Shown here piece by piece: positions 1-8,379 of a DNA stretch of 41,356 nt. Both the position numbers and the translations under genes were made by a program. Each line of letters opens with the position of its first letter. Within the stretch, counting starts at the first letter, position 1. The notes beneath the pieces were generated by a model, which saw nothing but the letters and a program-made list of their open reading frames with translations, was not told the DNA's origin and did not search any database. This stretch comes from Phycisphaerales bacterium (GTDB lineage: Bacteria; Planctomycetota; Phycisphaerae; Phycisphaerales; SM1A02): NCBI GenBank assembly GCA_014238965.1, contig JABAAC010000207.1, forward strand, positions 1 through 41,356, given 5' to 3'.

Positions 1-321
1 ATGCATATGCTTAAGCGACTGGGATTCAAGCACTGTGACGAGGTTGACCCCTTCGACGGCGGCCCGTATCTGGAAGCCGATCGAGACGACATTTCGGTCA
101 TTCGAAACGCCTGTCAATGCACATTGCACGGGGCGCTCGATGGCGAGGGCACTGAGATGTTGGTTGCACGGTTGGACGCCAAGACGTTCAGGTTGGTGCG
201 GTGTTCCGTGCGTGTCCTGAACGATGCGGTCTGGATCGATCAGGCAGCCGTTGAAGCGTTGGGCGTTCAGGTTGGTGCCGTTCTTGGGTTGAGTAGTGCC
301 TCGGTGCCAGCTCCAGTATGA
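1..321 (+). CDS. astA: Arginine N-succinyltransferase, C-terminal part (truncated by window edge)
   Basis: This is the last 106 residues of a protein whose reading frame is open at the left edge, so the ATG at base 1 is probably not the true start. AstA transfers a succinyl group from succinyl-CoA to arginine, the first step of the arginine succinyltransferase catabolic pathway in the cytoplasm. The segment GFKHCDEVDPFDGGPYLEA, followed by DDISVIR, matches the family's C-terminal GF-x-DxFDGGP-x-xEAxxxxIxxIR region. The last third (AVEALGVQVGAVLGL) resembles its closing segment. The stop codon overlaps the tilS start (ATGA at 318-321), implying translational coupling. No other ast gene lies in the window. 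The call rests on remembered family motifs; the missing N-terminal two thirds would settle it. Confidence 0.72.
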   Translation: MHMLKRLGFKHCDEVDPFDGGPYLEADRDDISVIRNACQCTLHGALDGEGTEMLVARLDAKTFRLVRCSVRVLNDAVWIDQAAVEALGVQVGAVLGLSSASVPAPV

Positions 322-1286
322 GTGATGCCCACCTGTTGCAGCACCCGGTGCTCCGTTGTTTGCGCCGGTCACTTGGGCAACTGAGGCTAGAGGATGGCCC
401 ATTGCTCTTGGCCGTCAGTGGTGGGCGAGATTCAACCGCGATGGCCGGTGCATTGGCTTTGTTGCAGCGACGTGAGTCGGTTGGTTTGCTACGTATCGCG
501 CATGTGCATCATCATCAGCGACCTGAGTCAGATGAAGAAGCGGCCTTGGTTGTGGCGCTAGGCAGACAGCTTGAATTGCCCGTTGAAGTCTTGCATCTGG
601 ATGTTGCAGGTGGCGCTTCGGCCGCTGTGTTGCGTGATGCACGGCATGCAGCCCTGGCAAATGAAGCGACTCGTTGCAGCGCAGATGCGGTGGTCATGGC
701 GCATCATGCCGACGATCAATTAGAGACGATATTGCTCGCAATCACGCGTGGTGCTGGCCCTAATGGGCTTGCAGGCATGTGCGACATGCGTGAACTTTGC
801 AATGGCGTTCAGCTTGCGAGGCCGTTGTTACAGACAACGCGTGCGGAACTGACCGATTTGTGCGACCAATTGGACTTGCCGTATTGCGACGATCCGAGCA
901 ATACAAATGTTGAGACCCTTCGTGGGCGGTTGCGGCGTGATGTGATGAGCGTGCTTGAGTCAATGCGGCCAGGTGTCGCACGGCGGGCGGCTGCAATGGC
1001 GCCCGTGCAAAGGGCAGCGTCGGGTGCATTTATGGCAATGCTTCCCGTGGCTGTTGATAGTGCGTGGGATCGCTCGAGATTGGCGCAGTTGCCCCATGCC
1101 ATTCGGCTTGCGGCATTACACAACGAGGCATCAAAGCTTGTTGCGGTTGATGGGCTATCAACGTCGACGGTCTCTGAGGCCGCCGAGGCAATCGCTGATG
1201 CACGCCAGCACAATCGAGTATTTCAAGTTGGCGGTGGATTGCAGGTCGTTGTTGACGCTGCCAGTGTTCAGTTGCAGACCGTCTGA
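318..1286 (+). CDS. tilS: tRNA(Ile)-lysidine synthase
   Basis: TilS ligates lysine onto C34 of the tRNA-Ile CAU anticodon using ATP, changing both its codon and its charging specificity. The 322-residue protein has the N-type ATP pyrophosphatase loop SGGRDS at residues 34-39. Further conserved blocks are HVHHHQRPESDEEA, AHHADDQLET and RGAGPNGLAGM, which correspond to the family's H-x-D-H, HHxDDQxET and RGxGxxGLxGM motifs. RPLL and YCDDPSN follow as usual. It is short, near the minimal catalytic-core length known from Aquifex rather than the roughly 430 residues of E. coli, so the C-terminal tRNA-binding domains appear to be absent. The ATG overlaps the stop of the preceding gene by ATGA. A convergent serS ends 48 bases downstream. 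Confidence 0.93.
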   Translation: MSDAHLLQHPVLRCLRRSLGQLRLEDGPLLLAVSGGRDSTAMAGALALLQRRESVGLLRIAHVHHHQRPESDEEAALVVALGRQLELPVEVLHLDVAGGASAAVLRDARHAALANEATRCSADAVVMAHHADDQLETILLAITRGAGPNGLAGMCDMRELCNGVQLARPLLQTTRAELTDLCDQLDLPYCDDPSNTNVETLRGRLRRDVMSVLESMRPGVARRAAAMAPVQRAASGAFMAMLPVAVDSAWDRSRLAQLPHAIRLAALHNEASKLVAVDGLSTSTVSEAAEAIADARQHNRVFQVGGGLQVVVDAASVQLQTV

Positions 1287-1333
1287 TTCATGCTCGAAAC
1301 GTGTTGGCAGATCCCGGCGTGGAGTTTTGATCT

Positions 1334-2731
1334 TCACCCAATCGTCTCGCGCCCGTGCATGTATGGGCGCAAGGCTTCGGGGAGGCGAATGGAACCATTC
1401 GCTTGTTGGTGCATTTCCAAAATCGGAATCAAAATTCGTGGACTTGCCACCACGGTGTTATTGAGTGACCAGCAGAAGCGTGTCTTGCCATCATCATCGC
1501 GGTATCGCAGGTTTAGTCTTCGACACTGAAAGTCATGGAGGCGGGACGCTGAGTGGGTTTCGCCCCAGTCACCCAAGGGTAGGTCTGCATCGTCGGTGTC
1601 GCCGCGCGATGGCATCCAGCATTCAATGTCAATCATGTCGGCGTTCTTGGAGCCTAGATCGCCCGTGCAGCATTGCAGTAAGCGGTAGGGCAGTTCGAGT
1701 CGTTGTAGAAGGGTCTCGACAATGTCGATCATCGCCCAGTGGTGGCTCCGTTCGGTTGCTTCGTCGGCCACATCGATCACAACCTGCTCTACCTTGTCGA
1801 ATTGGTGAATGCGGTAGAGCCCGGCAGTATCGCGTCCCGCGGCGCCCGCTTCACGTCGAAAGCACGTCGACATCGTGGCGAGTTTCATTGGCAGTTGTGA
1901 GCGATCGACAATTTCATCAGCATGCAGCCCCATAAGGCCCACTTCGCCCGTGCCGGTGAGGTAGAGGTCGTGTCCGGCACCACGGTTGGACTCGTTGACT
2001 TGATACGCCTGCTCCATGCCGTCGGGGAAGAACCCTGTGCCGACCATGCACGACTCTCGCACAATGACGGGCACGCTCATCGGGGTGAAGCCGTGCTCTT
2101 GCGTGATCAAGTCGAGGCCCATGCGGAGCACCGCTTGGTGCAGCAGTAGGCCATCGCCTTTCATTGCGTAGTGCCGTGTGCCGGCAACTTTTACGCCGCG
2201 TGCGAAGTCGACAAGGTCGTGTTTGTCAATGAGTTCGAGGTGTGTTCGAGGCTTGAAGCCGCGATTGGCTTCATACGACTGTTCCTGGTTCCAGCCATCG
2301 GGGTGCCACTGTCGAATTTCGACATTGTCTGCAGCGCTGTCGCCATGGGGCACGTTTTCATCGGGCGGCAGTGGCACATGCAAGAGCAACTCGTTGAGTG
2401 GTTCACTGAGTTGCGCAACCATCGCTTCAGCGGCTTGCACTTTGGCTTTGAGCGCCGTGGGCTTCGCTTCGAGTTCAGCGATGGCCGCTTCAAGTGTTGT
2501 CCGGGCGTCGCCTTGGGCACTTTTGAGTTCGCCGCGTTTGCGGCCGATCTCTGGGCCAATTGATTTGCTAATGGTCTTTTGTTCCGCGCGTGCTTCTTCA
2601 GCGTCGCGCAGGGCCGCTCGTCTGGCCGTATCGAGTTCGATGATGCGGTCGATGTCGACGTCGATGTGCTTGTGTTGTGCACCACGGGCGAATCGTTCGG
2701 GGTCATCGCGCAGGGCCTTGAGGTCGATCAT
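1334..2731 (-). CDS. serS: Seryl-tRNA synthetase
   Basis: SerRS charges tRNA-Ser with serine in the cytoplasm. The start at 2731 gives 465 residues beginning MIDLKALRDDPERF, the standard SerRS opening; the frame stays open upstream but would run into nadK. The first 110 residues form the long antiparallel coiled-coil arm. Class II motif 2 (FRREAGAAGRDTAGLYRIHQ) lies at 291-310, with FDKVE just after it. Motif 3 lies at 424-456: NNTVVASPRILIPILEMHQQ, then PEALRPYM. The usual motif 3 reads NGS-x-LAVGR-T; here Gly-Arg is Pro-Arg, although the arginine remains. I believe this is a planctomycete variant but cannot check. The gene lies 10 bases downstream of nadK as the last of a five-gene minus-strand run. 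Confidence 0.96.
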   Translation of the reverse strand: MIDLKALRDDPERFARGAQHKHIDVDIDRIIELDTARRAALRDAEEARAEQKTISKSIGPEIGRKRGELKSAQGDARTTLEAAIAELEAKPTALKAKVQAAEAMVAQLSEPLNELLLHVPLPPDENVPHGDSAADNVEIRQWHPDGWNQEQSYEANRGFKPRTHLELIDKHDLVDFARGVKVAGTRHYAMKGDGLLLHQAVLRMGLDLITQEHGFTPMSVPVIVRESCMVGTGFFPDGMEQAYQVNESNRGAGHDLYLTGTGEVGLMGLHADEIVDRSQLPMKLATMSTCFRREAGAAGRDTAGLYRIHQFDKVEQVVIDVADEATERSHHWAMIDIVETLLQRLELPYRLLQCCTGDLGSKNADMIDIECWMPSRGDTDDADLPLGDWGETHSASRLHDFQCRRLNLRYRDDDGKTRFCWSLNNTVVASPRILIPILEMHQQANGSIRLPEALRPYMHGRETIG

Positions 2732-2741
2732 GCTGAGGATT

Positions 2742-3584
2742 CTAGTTCGAGAGGCCTTCGTCTCGCAGCCGTGGTGGAATAGCCCACCGCATGCGGTCCT
2801 GCAGAATGCGCCACCACGGCTCATCGGGCCGCTGGACGAATAAGGCGTCATGTGCGTGGCGGCCGATCGAAATTCGATCTCCTTCGTGTAGTTGATGGCG
2901 AACTTGTCCATCGAGGACCATCGCTGTGCCGCTATTGCACCGACACACCAGAATTTGCAGCCCCGCTTCGATCGGGGCCACAATCGGTCGGAATGCCAAT
3001 GACTGAGGCGCTATGGGCGTAAGCACCAAGGCCGCGGTTTCGGGGGCAAGAATTGGGCCACCGGCGGACAGGCTGTGCCCAGTCGATCCTGTTGCGCTTG
3101 CCACGACGAGTCCATCACCACGCAAGACCGGGCCCTCTACACCTTCAATCGTCAAAGCAAGTTCCAACATCCTCCATGGCTCACCTGCATGTAAGACTGC
3201 GTCGTTGACTGCCTTGTCAACGAGTGAGGATCCATCGGCTCGATCTAACGTAATGGACAACACCGATTGAGAGCGACAGGGCGGTTTGCACACCACCACA
3301 GCATCTGCGTGGTTCGCCAAACTCGTCGCGTCGAAGGGTGCCAGAAAGCCAAGGCGTCCACAATTGACACCCAAGATGGGAATTGATTCATCCACGAGAT
3401 CGCGGGCTGCCCCAATGACGGTGCCGTCGCCACCGATTGAAATGGCCAAATCACACGCTTGCTCGCGGGCACCGTTTGCGATGGTTGCTCGGCCATTGAG
3501 CACGGCCTCCACTTGGACCAAGGTCGCAGCGGCCAGCTCGCGGTCTAGGGCGGTGATCAATCGGATGGTGGGCAACTCGCTCAT
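2742..3584 (-). CDS. nadK: NAD kinase
   Basis: This enzyme phosphorylates NAD to NADP in the cytoplasm using ATP or polyphosphate. The 280-residue protein carries the GGDGT signature at 51-55, whose Asp53 is the expected catalytic residue. GVNCGRLGFLAPF follows at 72-84, then NDAV at 127-130. The second diagnostic block at 156-176 reads GDGLVVASATGSTGHSLSAGG, where most relatives have GSTAYSLSAGG, so Ala-Tyr is replaced by Gly-His. The length is normal for bacterial NadK. The ATG lies four bases after the ABC ATPase stop and the gene is followed within 10 bases by serS, so it is almost certainly co-transcribed. A TAGCGT six bases upstream of the ATG overlaps the end of the ABC gene and may be coincidence. 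Confidence 0.95.
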   Translation of the reverse strand: MSELPTIRLITALDRELAAATLVQVEAVLNGRATIANGAREQACDLAISIGGDGTVIGAARDLVDESIPILGVNCGRLGFLAPFDATSLANHADAVVVCKPPCRSQSVLSITLDRADGSSLVDKAVNDAVLHAGEPWRMLELALTIEGVEGPVLRGDGLVVASATGSTGHSLSAGGPILAPETAALVLTPIAPQSLAFRPIVAPIEAGLQILVCRCNSGTAMVLDGQVRHQLHEGDRISIGRHAHDALFVQRPDEPWWRILQDRMRWAIPPRLRDEGLSN

Positions 3585-3588
3585 GTGC

Positions 3589-4536
3589 TCACGCTACCGC
3601 GCCGGACGTCAGTTTCAGGAAGACAGTTTCAAGATCCGGCTCTAGAGGCTGCACACGCTCTACGCGATACCCCGCAGTCACCAAACGGCTGACCAACTCC
3701 GATGGTTCCATTGCCCCGGACTCATGTAGCGTCACGATGAGCGTTTCGGTCCCATGTCCACGCTTTAATTGCACGCGAGAGACACCATGGACATCCGAAA
3801 GCGACTTGCCAGCTTCAGCGGCGCGGTCGGTCACGACGACTTCAACCTGGCGGCCGGAACCAACTTTCGCCATGGCTTCAGGGATCGTTCCAGCGAAAAT
3901 CAACGATCCTTGCTCAAGGATGCCTACCGAATCGCACAGCGTTGACAACTCGTGCAGTACGTGCGATGAAATCAGGATCGTCTTGCCCATGCTGTGCAAT
4001 TCTGACAAGAGTGAGCTAATGTCGACGCGAGCGCGTGGATCTAGCCCCGATGCAGGCTCATCAAGCAACAGGACTTTCGGGTCGTGTAACAAGACGCGTG
4101 CAATCGACAGACGCTGGGTCATGCCCCGGCTGAGCCCGGCAACGGGGCGATGTACTGCCTCGATGAGGTCAGTGAGGTCAAGCACATCGCCGACAGCCTT
4201 TACACGTCGCGACCCATGAATGTCATAGCACGCGGCAAAAAACTCCAAGTACTCAGAGACGAGCATGTCGTCGTAGCGACCAATGATGTCGGGCACGTAG
4301 CCAATCAGAGGACGAATCGACGCATTCTGCCAGCCGATAGTGCAGCCGGCGATGCGAGCCTCACCCCATGTTGGCTTTAACAAGGTGGCCAGGACGCGAA
4401 TGGTTGTTGTCTTGCCAGCGCCGTTGGGGCCCAAAAAACCAAAGCACGATCCCTCGGCAATGGAGAGGTTCAGGTCATCGAGTGCGACGACCTCGCCGTA
4501 GTGCTTCGTCAGGTTGACTGTTTCAATCATCGCCAT
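3589..4536 (-). CDS. ABC transporter ATP-binding protein, GldA/CcmA-like
   Basis: This is a 315-residue cytoplasmic ATPase of the multidrug/gliding (ABC-2 type exporter) branch. Walker A GPNGAGKT is at 36-43, the signature LSRGM at 135-139, Walker B VLLLDEP at 155-161 followed by ASGLDP, and the H-loop in ILISSHVLHEL. The C-terminal 90 residues form the small regulatory extension common in GldA/CcmA/NatA-like ATPases. Its ATG shares one base with the upstream stop (TAATG), so it is translationally coupled to the 770-residue membrane protein. No ABC-2 permease lies in this run, which is odd: either the neighbour is the membrane partner or the permease is encoded elsewhere. The substrate cannot be told. 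A start six bases later (MIETVNLTKHYG) is equally possible. Confidence 0.9.
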   Translation of the reverse strand: MAMIETVNLTKHYGEVVALDDLNLSIAEGSCFGFLGPNGAGKTTTIRVLATLLKPTWGEARIAGCTIGWQNASIRPLIGYVPDIIGRYDDMLVSEYLEFFAACYDIHGSRRVKAVGDVLDLTDLIEAVHRPVAGLSRGMTQRLSIARVLLHDPKVLLLDEPASGLDPRARVDISSLLSELHSMGKTILISSHVLHELSTLCDSVGILEQGSLIFAGTIPEAMAKVGSGRQVEVVVTDRAAEAGKSLSDVHGVSRVQLKRGHGTETLIVTLHESGAMEPSELVSRLVTAGYRVERVQPLEPDLETVFLKLTSGAVA

Positions 4537-6848
4537 TACGTGGGCTCATCACTAGTATCGCTGACATTGCCAAGGGGAAGTATCCATCGGACTAAAATCA
4601 AACCGTTCTGTTCGTCTGCGACTTCCCCATTGATGTGGAGCGGTACTGGTAGATCGCTTGAGTCGATCCATCCCAGCACAATCAGCGCTGGTGATGCGAG
4701 CCAGGGGCCCAGATCCAAGTTCGCGCCGAATGCTCTCTTTGGCAGCGCCCACTTGGGCATCAGCTCACGCTCTCGCCGGGCGATGGGCTTCTCAATGCCC
4801 ACCGGTGGCGCTGGGATTGCCCACGGGGGGGGCGTGGCCAGCGACCAGAGGCTTAACAATTCCATGGCGTGTCGAGCCTGTGCATCGCTCAGCATCAGCA
4901 GGCCCATTGATGTGCTGAAGGCAAGTTGCCGCTCGTGAAGCGTCCTGGCCAAGTCCGACGCTGGCGATGGCTCAATGAGGGACAGGTCAATTTGCTCGCC
5001 GGGCAACAATTCACCGTTAACAGGACTCCACCATTGACCACGCACCAGCGGCATACCGGCCCTCGTGGGGTCGATCCACTCGCCGCCGGCGCCCACGTTG
5101 GTGGCAGGTCCTTGGATCCAGATGATGGACATATCTCGGACCGGAACATCTAAGCGGTTCTCAAGGACGCCGTGCAACGCATCATCTTGGATGCCAATTG
5201 GTGCATTGGGTGAACTTGCGAACAAACGACCCCAGCGTTCCGGGTTGACCACGCCTCGCCATTGCAAGTGCAGTCGGGTCGTCGCATCGCGGGCAGCCGT
5301 CACAAATTCGCCATCCTCAGTTGCACTGGGCAAGCGTCGAACATCGCCAAATGTGATGGATGCGGCAGAGGCAGGCTGCCAGGTTCGCATTAAGGCTGTG
5401 TGCGATAGTTCGTTGCTGTCAACTGCAGTTGGGGCCAAGATCAGTCGATTTCCAGCGCCGGGCAACTGTAGATCCATCCATGATTGCACCCGGTGTTCGA
5501 GAGATCCTGAGACGTGATCGAGCACGGTCATGTGTTTGACATGCACATTCGAGGGCATGACGATCGAGCCCACGATCCAAGCCACGACTGCGAAGGCTGC
5601 AGCGCACATGCCAAGTGCAGGCCACAGCATGGCTCGCCCTCGGAACACACGCCATAACAATGGCCCAGCCACGATGAAGTAGATCCCCGCTAACCCTCCC
5701 GCAAGCAGCAATCGTCCTGACACTGTGGTTGTGCGATTCAACCAGTGGGCCGGCAGGCTATCTGTCAACGTGGTGGTTATGGTCATCGGACGACCTCGAA
5801 GGCGTTCCTCGTTGGCCGCCGCCTCCAATTGAGAAATGACTGGAAGGTCCCGTCGAGCCAGCACGGCGCCCCACAGAGACGCCATGTTCGGCCTCACTAG
5901 TCCACCCTCGCGGTTACGTAAGGCAGCCAATGCTCTGCGAGATGGATCGATCGCAACGGCGGTGACATGTCCGAATCCGAGCGCTCGACGAGTAATGACC
6001 GGCACATCAGACTCGTCTGTACGGATCGTTTTCCATGGTTCAGTGTCGACAAGGTTTGGCAGGTCCAACGTACGCCCAGTAACACCGCCATCGAAGAAGG
6101 CCCCGAGAGTCGTTCCAGAGACGGAGCGAGGCTGCGGCGTTTCTTCAAGACCAACTTCCACACTGAGGTCACCACTTCCCTCACCCCACGGTGCACCCAT
6201 GGCTGGCGGAAACAGCACGAGATGACCTCCGTTGCGTACCCAGCTGAGCACGGCGGCGGCTGTTTCTGGGGAGGGGGCACCACCATCACTCCAGATCATC
6301 GTGTTGATGCCATGAAAAGCGGCCAAGGCATGCGGAAGATCTTGGGCCACGATCGTTGCGCTCGTCATTGGTGTCGTCGTGACAGCATCGAGCGTATCTG
6401 GCGTGAGCAACTCAAATCCGCCACGATCTGTGCCCACGATCACAGTGATTGTGTCGCCCGGGGGCACTGGGGATGCCAGTGACGCAGCGGTTCGCGGCGT
6501 CGACGTCATTAGCACTCTTCCATTGCCATCGAGCAATGTCGCGGTCATGGGTGTAGTAGGCGTTGGCGGAGAGACCATCATCCACCGAGACACTGTTGTC
6601 TCGGGCAAAATTGGCACGGTCTTGCGGCGGCGAACAACATCGCCATCTGCACCGATGTATTCGATTTCGATGGCTCCGGCTGCTGCGGGCAAAGAGCCAA
6701 AGTCGACCTGGACCTCAACAGGTACGACACCAGTTGAAATGAGCCCGGCAACGCCCGCATCCTGAAACGTAATGGACTCGGCGGCTGACGTAGTCAAGAC
6801 GAAAGAGCCGAGTGCTATCCCAAAGATGCCACCGATCAGTGCTTTCAC
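4536..6848 (-). CDS. Exported two-helix membrane protein with GATase-like region (unknown function)
   Basis: I do not recognise this 770-residue protein as a named family. The GTG at 6848 is chosen because it overlaps the dipeptidase stop (GTGA), and an export signal follows at once (residues 1-24, ending TTSAAES). Residues 25-130 look like a beta-rich domain. Residues 130-340 contain an alternating alpha/beta region with NTMIWSDGGAP and WVRNGGHLVLFPP, which resembles the GATase1-like domains found in GldG and other ABC-associated planctomycete proteins. Two transmembrane helices follow at about 379-400 and 406-430, then a 340-residue, mostly polar C-terminal part. Coupling by overlap to both the peptidase and the ABC ATPase suggests it is the ATPase's membrane partner; this is inference. 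Confidence 0.75.
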   Translation of the reverse strand: MKALIGGIFGIALGSFVLTTSAAESITFQDAGVAGLISTGVVPVEVQVDFGSLPAAAGAIEIEYIGADGDVVRRRKTVPILPETTVSRWMMVSPPTPTTPMTATLLDGNGRVLMTSTPRTAASLASPVPPGDTITVIVGTDRGGFELLTPDTLDAVTTTPMTSATIVAQDLPHALAAFHGINTMIWSDGGAPSPETAAAVLSWVRNGGHLVLFPPAMGAPWGEGSGDLSVEVGLEETPQPRSVSGTTLGAFFDGGVTGRTLDLPNLVDTEPWKTIRTDESDVPVITRRALGFGHVTAVAIDPSRRALAALRNREGGLVRPNMASLWGAVLARRDLPVISQLEAAANEERLRGRPMTITTTLTDSLPAHWLNRTTTVSGRLLLAGGLAGIYFIVAGPLLWRVFRGRAMLWPALGMCAAAFAVVAWIVGSIVMPSNVHVKHMTVLDHVSGSLEHRVQSWMDLQLPGAGNRLILAPTAVDSNELSHTALMRTWQPASAASITFGDVRRLPSATEDGEFVTAARDATTRLHLQWRGVVNPERWGRLFASSPNAPIGIQDDALHGVLENRLDVPVRDMSIIWIQGPATNVGAGGEWIDPTRAGMPLVRGQWWSPVNGELLPGEQIDLSLIEPSPASDLARTLHERQLAFSTSMGLLMLSDAQARHAMELLSLWSLATPPPWAIPAPPVGIEKPIARRERELMPKWALPKRAFGANLDLGPWLASPALIVLGWIDSSDLPVPLHINGEVADEQNGLILVRWILPLGNVSDTSDEPT

Positions 6849-8239
6849 GTGGCGGTCGCGCCAACGTGCGCAAGCGCCTCCGCAATGGCTGCATGGGAGC
6901 GAATGCCCTTGTGTAGGCATATCAAGTCAAACTTTTCATTAGGCGAATGGACGCGATCATCGTCAAGTCCAAAGCCAACGAGCAGTGACTGCGCGCCCAA
7001 AATGGATTGGAATGATCCAACGACCGGAATTGAGCCTCCGCACCCACATAGCACCGTGTCGTTGTCGAACTCAGTTCCCAGTGCATCAACGGCCCCTCGC
7101 AACCATGGCGAGTCCGTCTCCACTTCGATAGCTGGATTGCAGCCATGCCCTTGAATGGCCCATGTGCATCCTGGGGGAGTGCGTGTTTCAAAGTGCGCAA
7201 TGAGAGCCGCTTCGATGCATTGGGGGTCTTGCCCGGGCACTAGGCGACAACTGACCTTGGCGCGACCTTCCGCGGCGATAACTGTCTTTGCGCCTTCGCC
7301 CGTATAGCCACCGCAGATGCCGTTGATGTCCAGCGTGGGCCGCGACCAAATGCGTTCGAGTACCGTTCGGTTGGCTTCTCCTGTGGACTGCTGCAGCCCT
7401 GCGCTGTCGAGAAAAGCCGCTTCATCAAAGTCCAGTGTTGCCCATTGCTTGGCCGAGGCGGGGTCGCGGACGCCATCGTAGAACCCCTCAACGGTGATGC
7501 GACCGTCATTGTCGTGCAGGCCGCCGAGGATGCGCGTCAACTCGTTGAGTGGATTGACTACCGCGCCGCCGTACATCCCCGAGTGCAAGTCGTGACTGGG
7601 GCCACTGAGTTTGACGTCCAAGTACACCAGCCCGCGGAGCATGGTTGTGATTGCTGGCGTTTGGCGATTCCACATGCCTGTGTCTGACACAATGCACACG
7701 TCAGGGCGCAGCATGTCGCAGTGCTCTTGAAGAAACGGGTCTAGGCTCGGGCTGCCAGACTCTTCTTCGCCTTCAAGCAACACCGTGATTCGAAGTGGCA
7801 TGCCGCCGCCGACTTCGTGCCAGGCACGCATTGCCTCGACGAACATCATGAGCTGCCCCTTGTCGTCGGCAGCGCCACGGCAGACGATGCGACGCTCGTC
7901 GCCTTCGCCAGCGATGGTCGGTTCGAAAGGCGCGGTGTCCCAAAGTTCAATCGGGTCGGCGGGTTGGACGTCGTAGTGGCCGTAGTACAGCACGTGATGT
8001 CCATCTGGATTGCCGCCGGTTGCAACCACCATTGGGTGGCCGGGGGTCGTGTGCACGGTCGCATCGAGGCCCGCCTGCCGGAGCAGATCCGCGGTCAATT
8101 CGGCGCACGCTTGCACATCACCCGCATGGGCGGGGTCGGTGCTGACGCTGGGCACGCGAAGTAGAGTCTTGAGGCGTTCCAGCGAGGCATCGAAGGAGGC
8201 GTCGATGTGGTCAAGCACGCGATCGAGGGTGGTGGACAT
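6845..8239 (-). CDS. M20 family dipeptidase
   Basis: This is a 464-residue zinc aminoacyl-peptidase of the M20/CNDP-like dipeptidase group, predicted to be cytoplasmic because no signal is seen. The zinc and catalytic residues are visible: YYGHYDVQPADP (His88, Asp90), GAADDKGQ (bridging Asp at 125), LLEGEEESGS (Glu158-160), VSDTG (Asp186), DLHSGMYGG (His219 of the dimerisation domain) and DRVHSPNEKFD near the end (last His ligand). The start at 8239 gives the usual MSTTLDRVLDHIDASFD opening; upstream in-frame codons encode no family-like sequence. There is no Shine-Dalgarno. Instead TACCCT ends six bases before the ATG, suggesting a leaderless mRNA. It heads the five-gene run that continues with the membrane protein, ABC ATPase, nadK and serS. 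Confidence 0.92.
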   Translation of the reverse strand: MSTTLDRVLDHIDASFDASLERLKTLLRVPSVSTDPAHAGDVQACAELTADLLRQAGLDATVHTTPGHPMVVATGGNPDGHHVLYYGHYDVQPADPIELWDTAPFEPTIAGEGDERRIVCRGAADDKGQLMMFVEAMRAWHEVGGGMPLRITVLLEGEEESGSPSLDPFLQEHCDMLRPDVCIVSDTGMWNRQTPAITTMLRGLVYLDVKLSGPSHDLHSGMYGGAVVNPLNELTRILGGLHDNDGRITVEGFYDGVRDPASAKQWATLDFDEAAFLDSAGLQQSTGEANRTVLERIWSRPTLDINGICGGYTGEGAKTVIAAEGRAKVSCRLVPGQDPQCIEAALIAHFETRTPPGCTWAIQGHGCNPAIEVETDSPWLRGAVDALGTEFDNDTVLCGCGGSIPVVGSFQSILGAQSLLVGFGLDDDRVHSPNEKFDLICLHKGIRSHAAIAEALAHVGATAT

Positions 8240-8251
8240 CGCTACAGGGTA
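8240..8251 (-). promoter_or_regulatory. Putative -10 box for leaderless start of the dipeptidase run
   Basis: On the minus strand TACCCT (8251-8246) is followed by GTAGCG and then the ATG at 8239. A start site seven or so bases downstream of the hexamer would coincide with the ATG. No Shine-Dalgarno is present and no good -35 was seen. Confidence 0.45.
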
Positions 8252-8379
8252 GTGGGCGGGGAAAAAGCAGGGCTGACGGTTTCTCCAAGGCGGTTGAAAC
8301 TCGACTGTTTGGCGAGAATGCTCGATGGCCTCCACACATTGCAGCGTATGCCGCATAAGCGAGTTGGGAGCACCTTGCT

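Noticed and set aside
955-1464. A plus-strand frame overlapping the end of tilS.
   Set aside because: It is in a different frame over the conserved tilS sequence, has an implausible composition and no ribosome site, and runs into the convergent serS.
2732-2983. N-terminal extension of seryl-tRNA synthetase by 84 codons to a start at 2983.
   Set aside because: It would overlap most of the 3' end of nadK. The SerRS family begins at MIDLKALRDDPERF, which is at 2731, and codons upstream show no family similarity.
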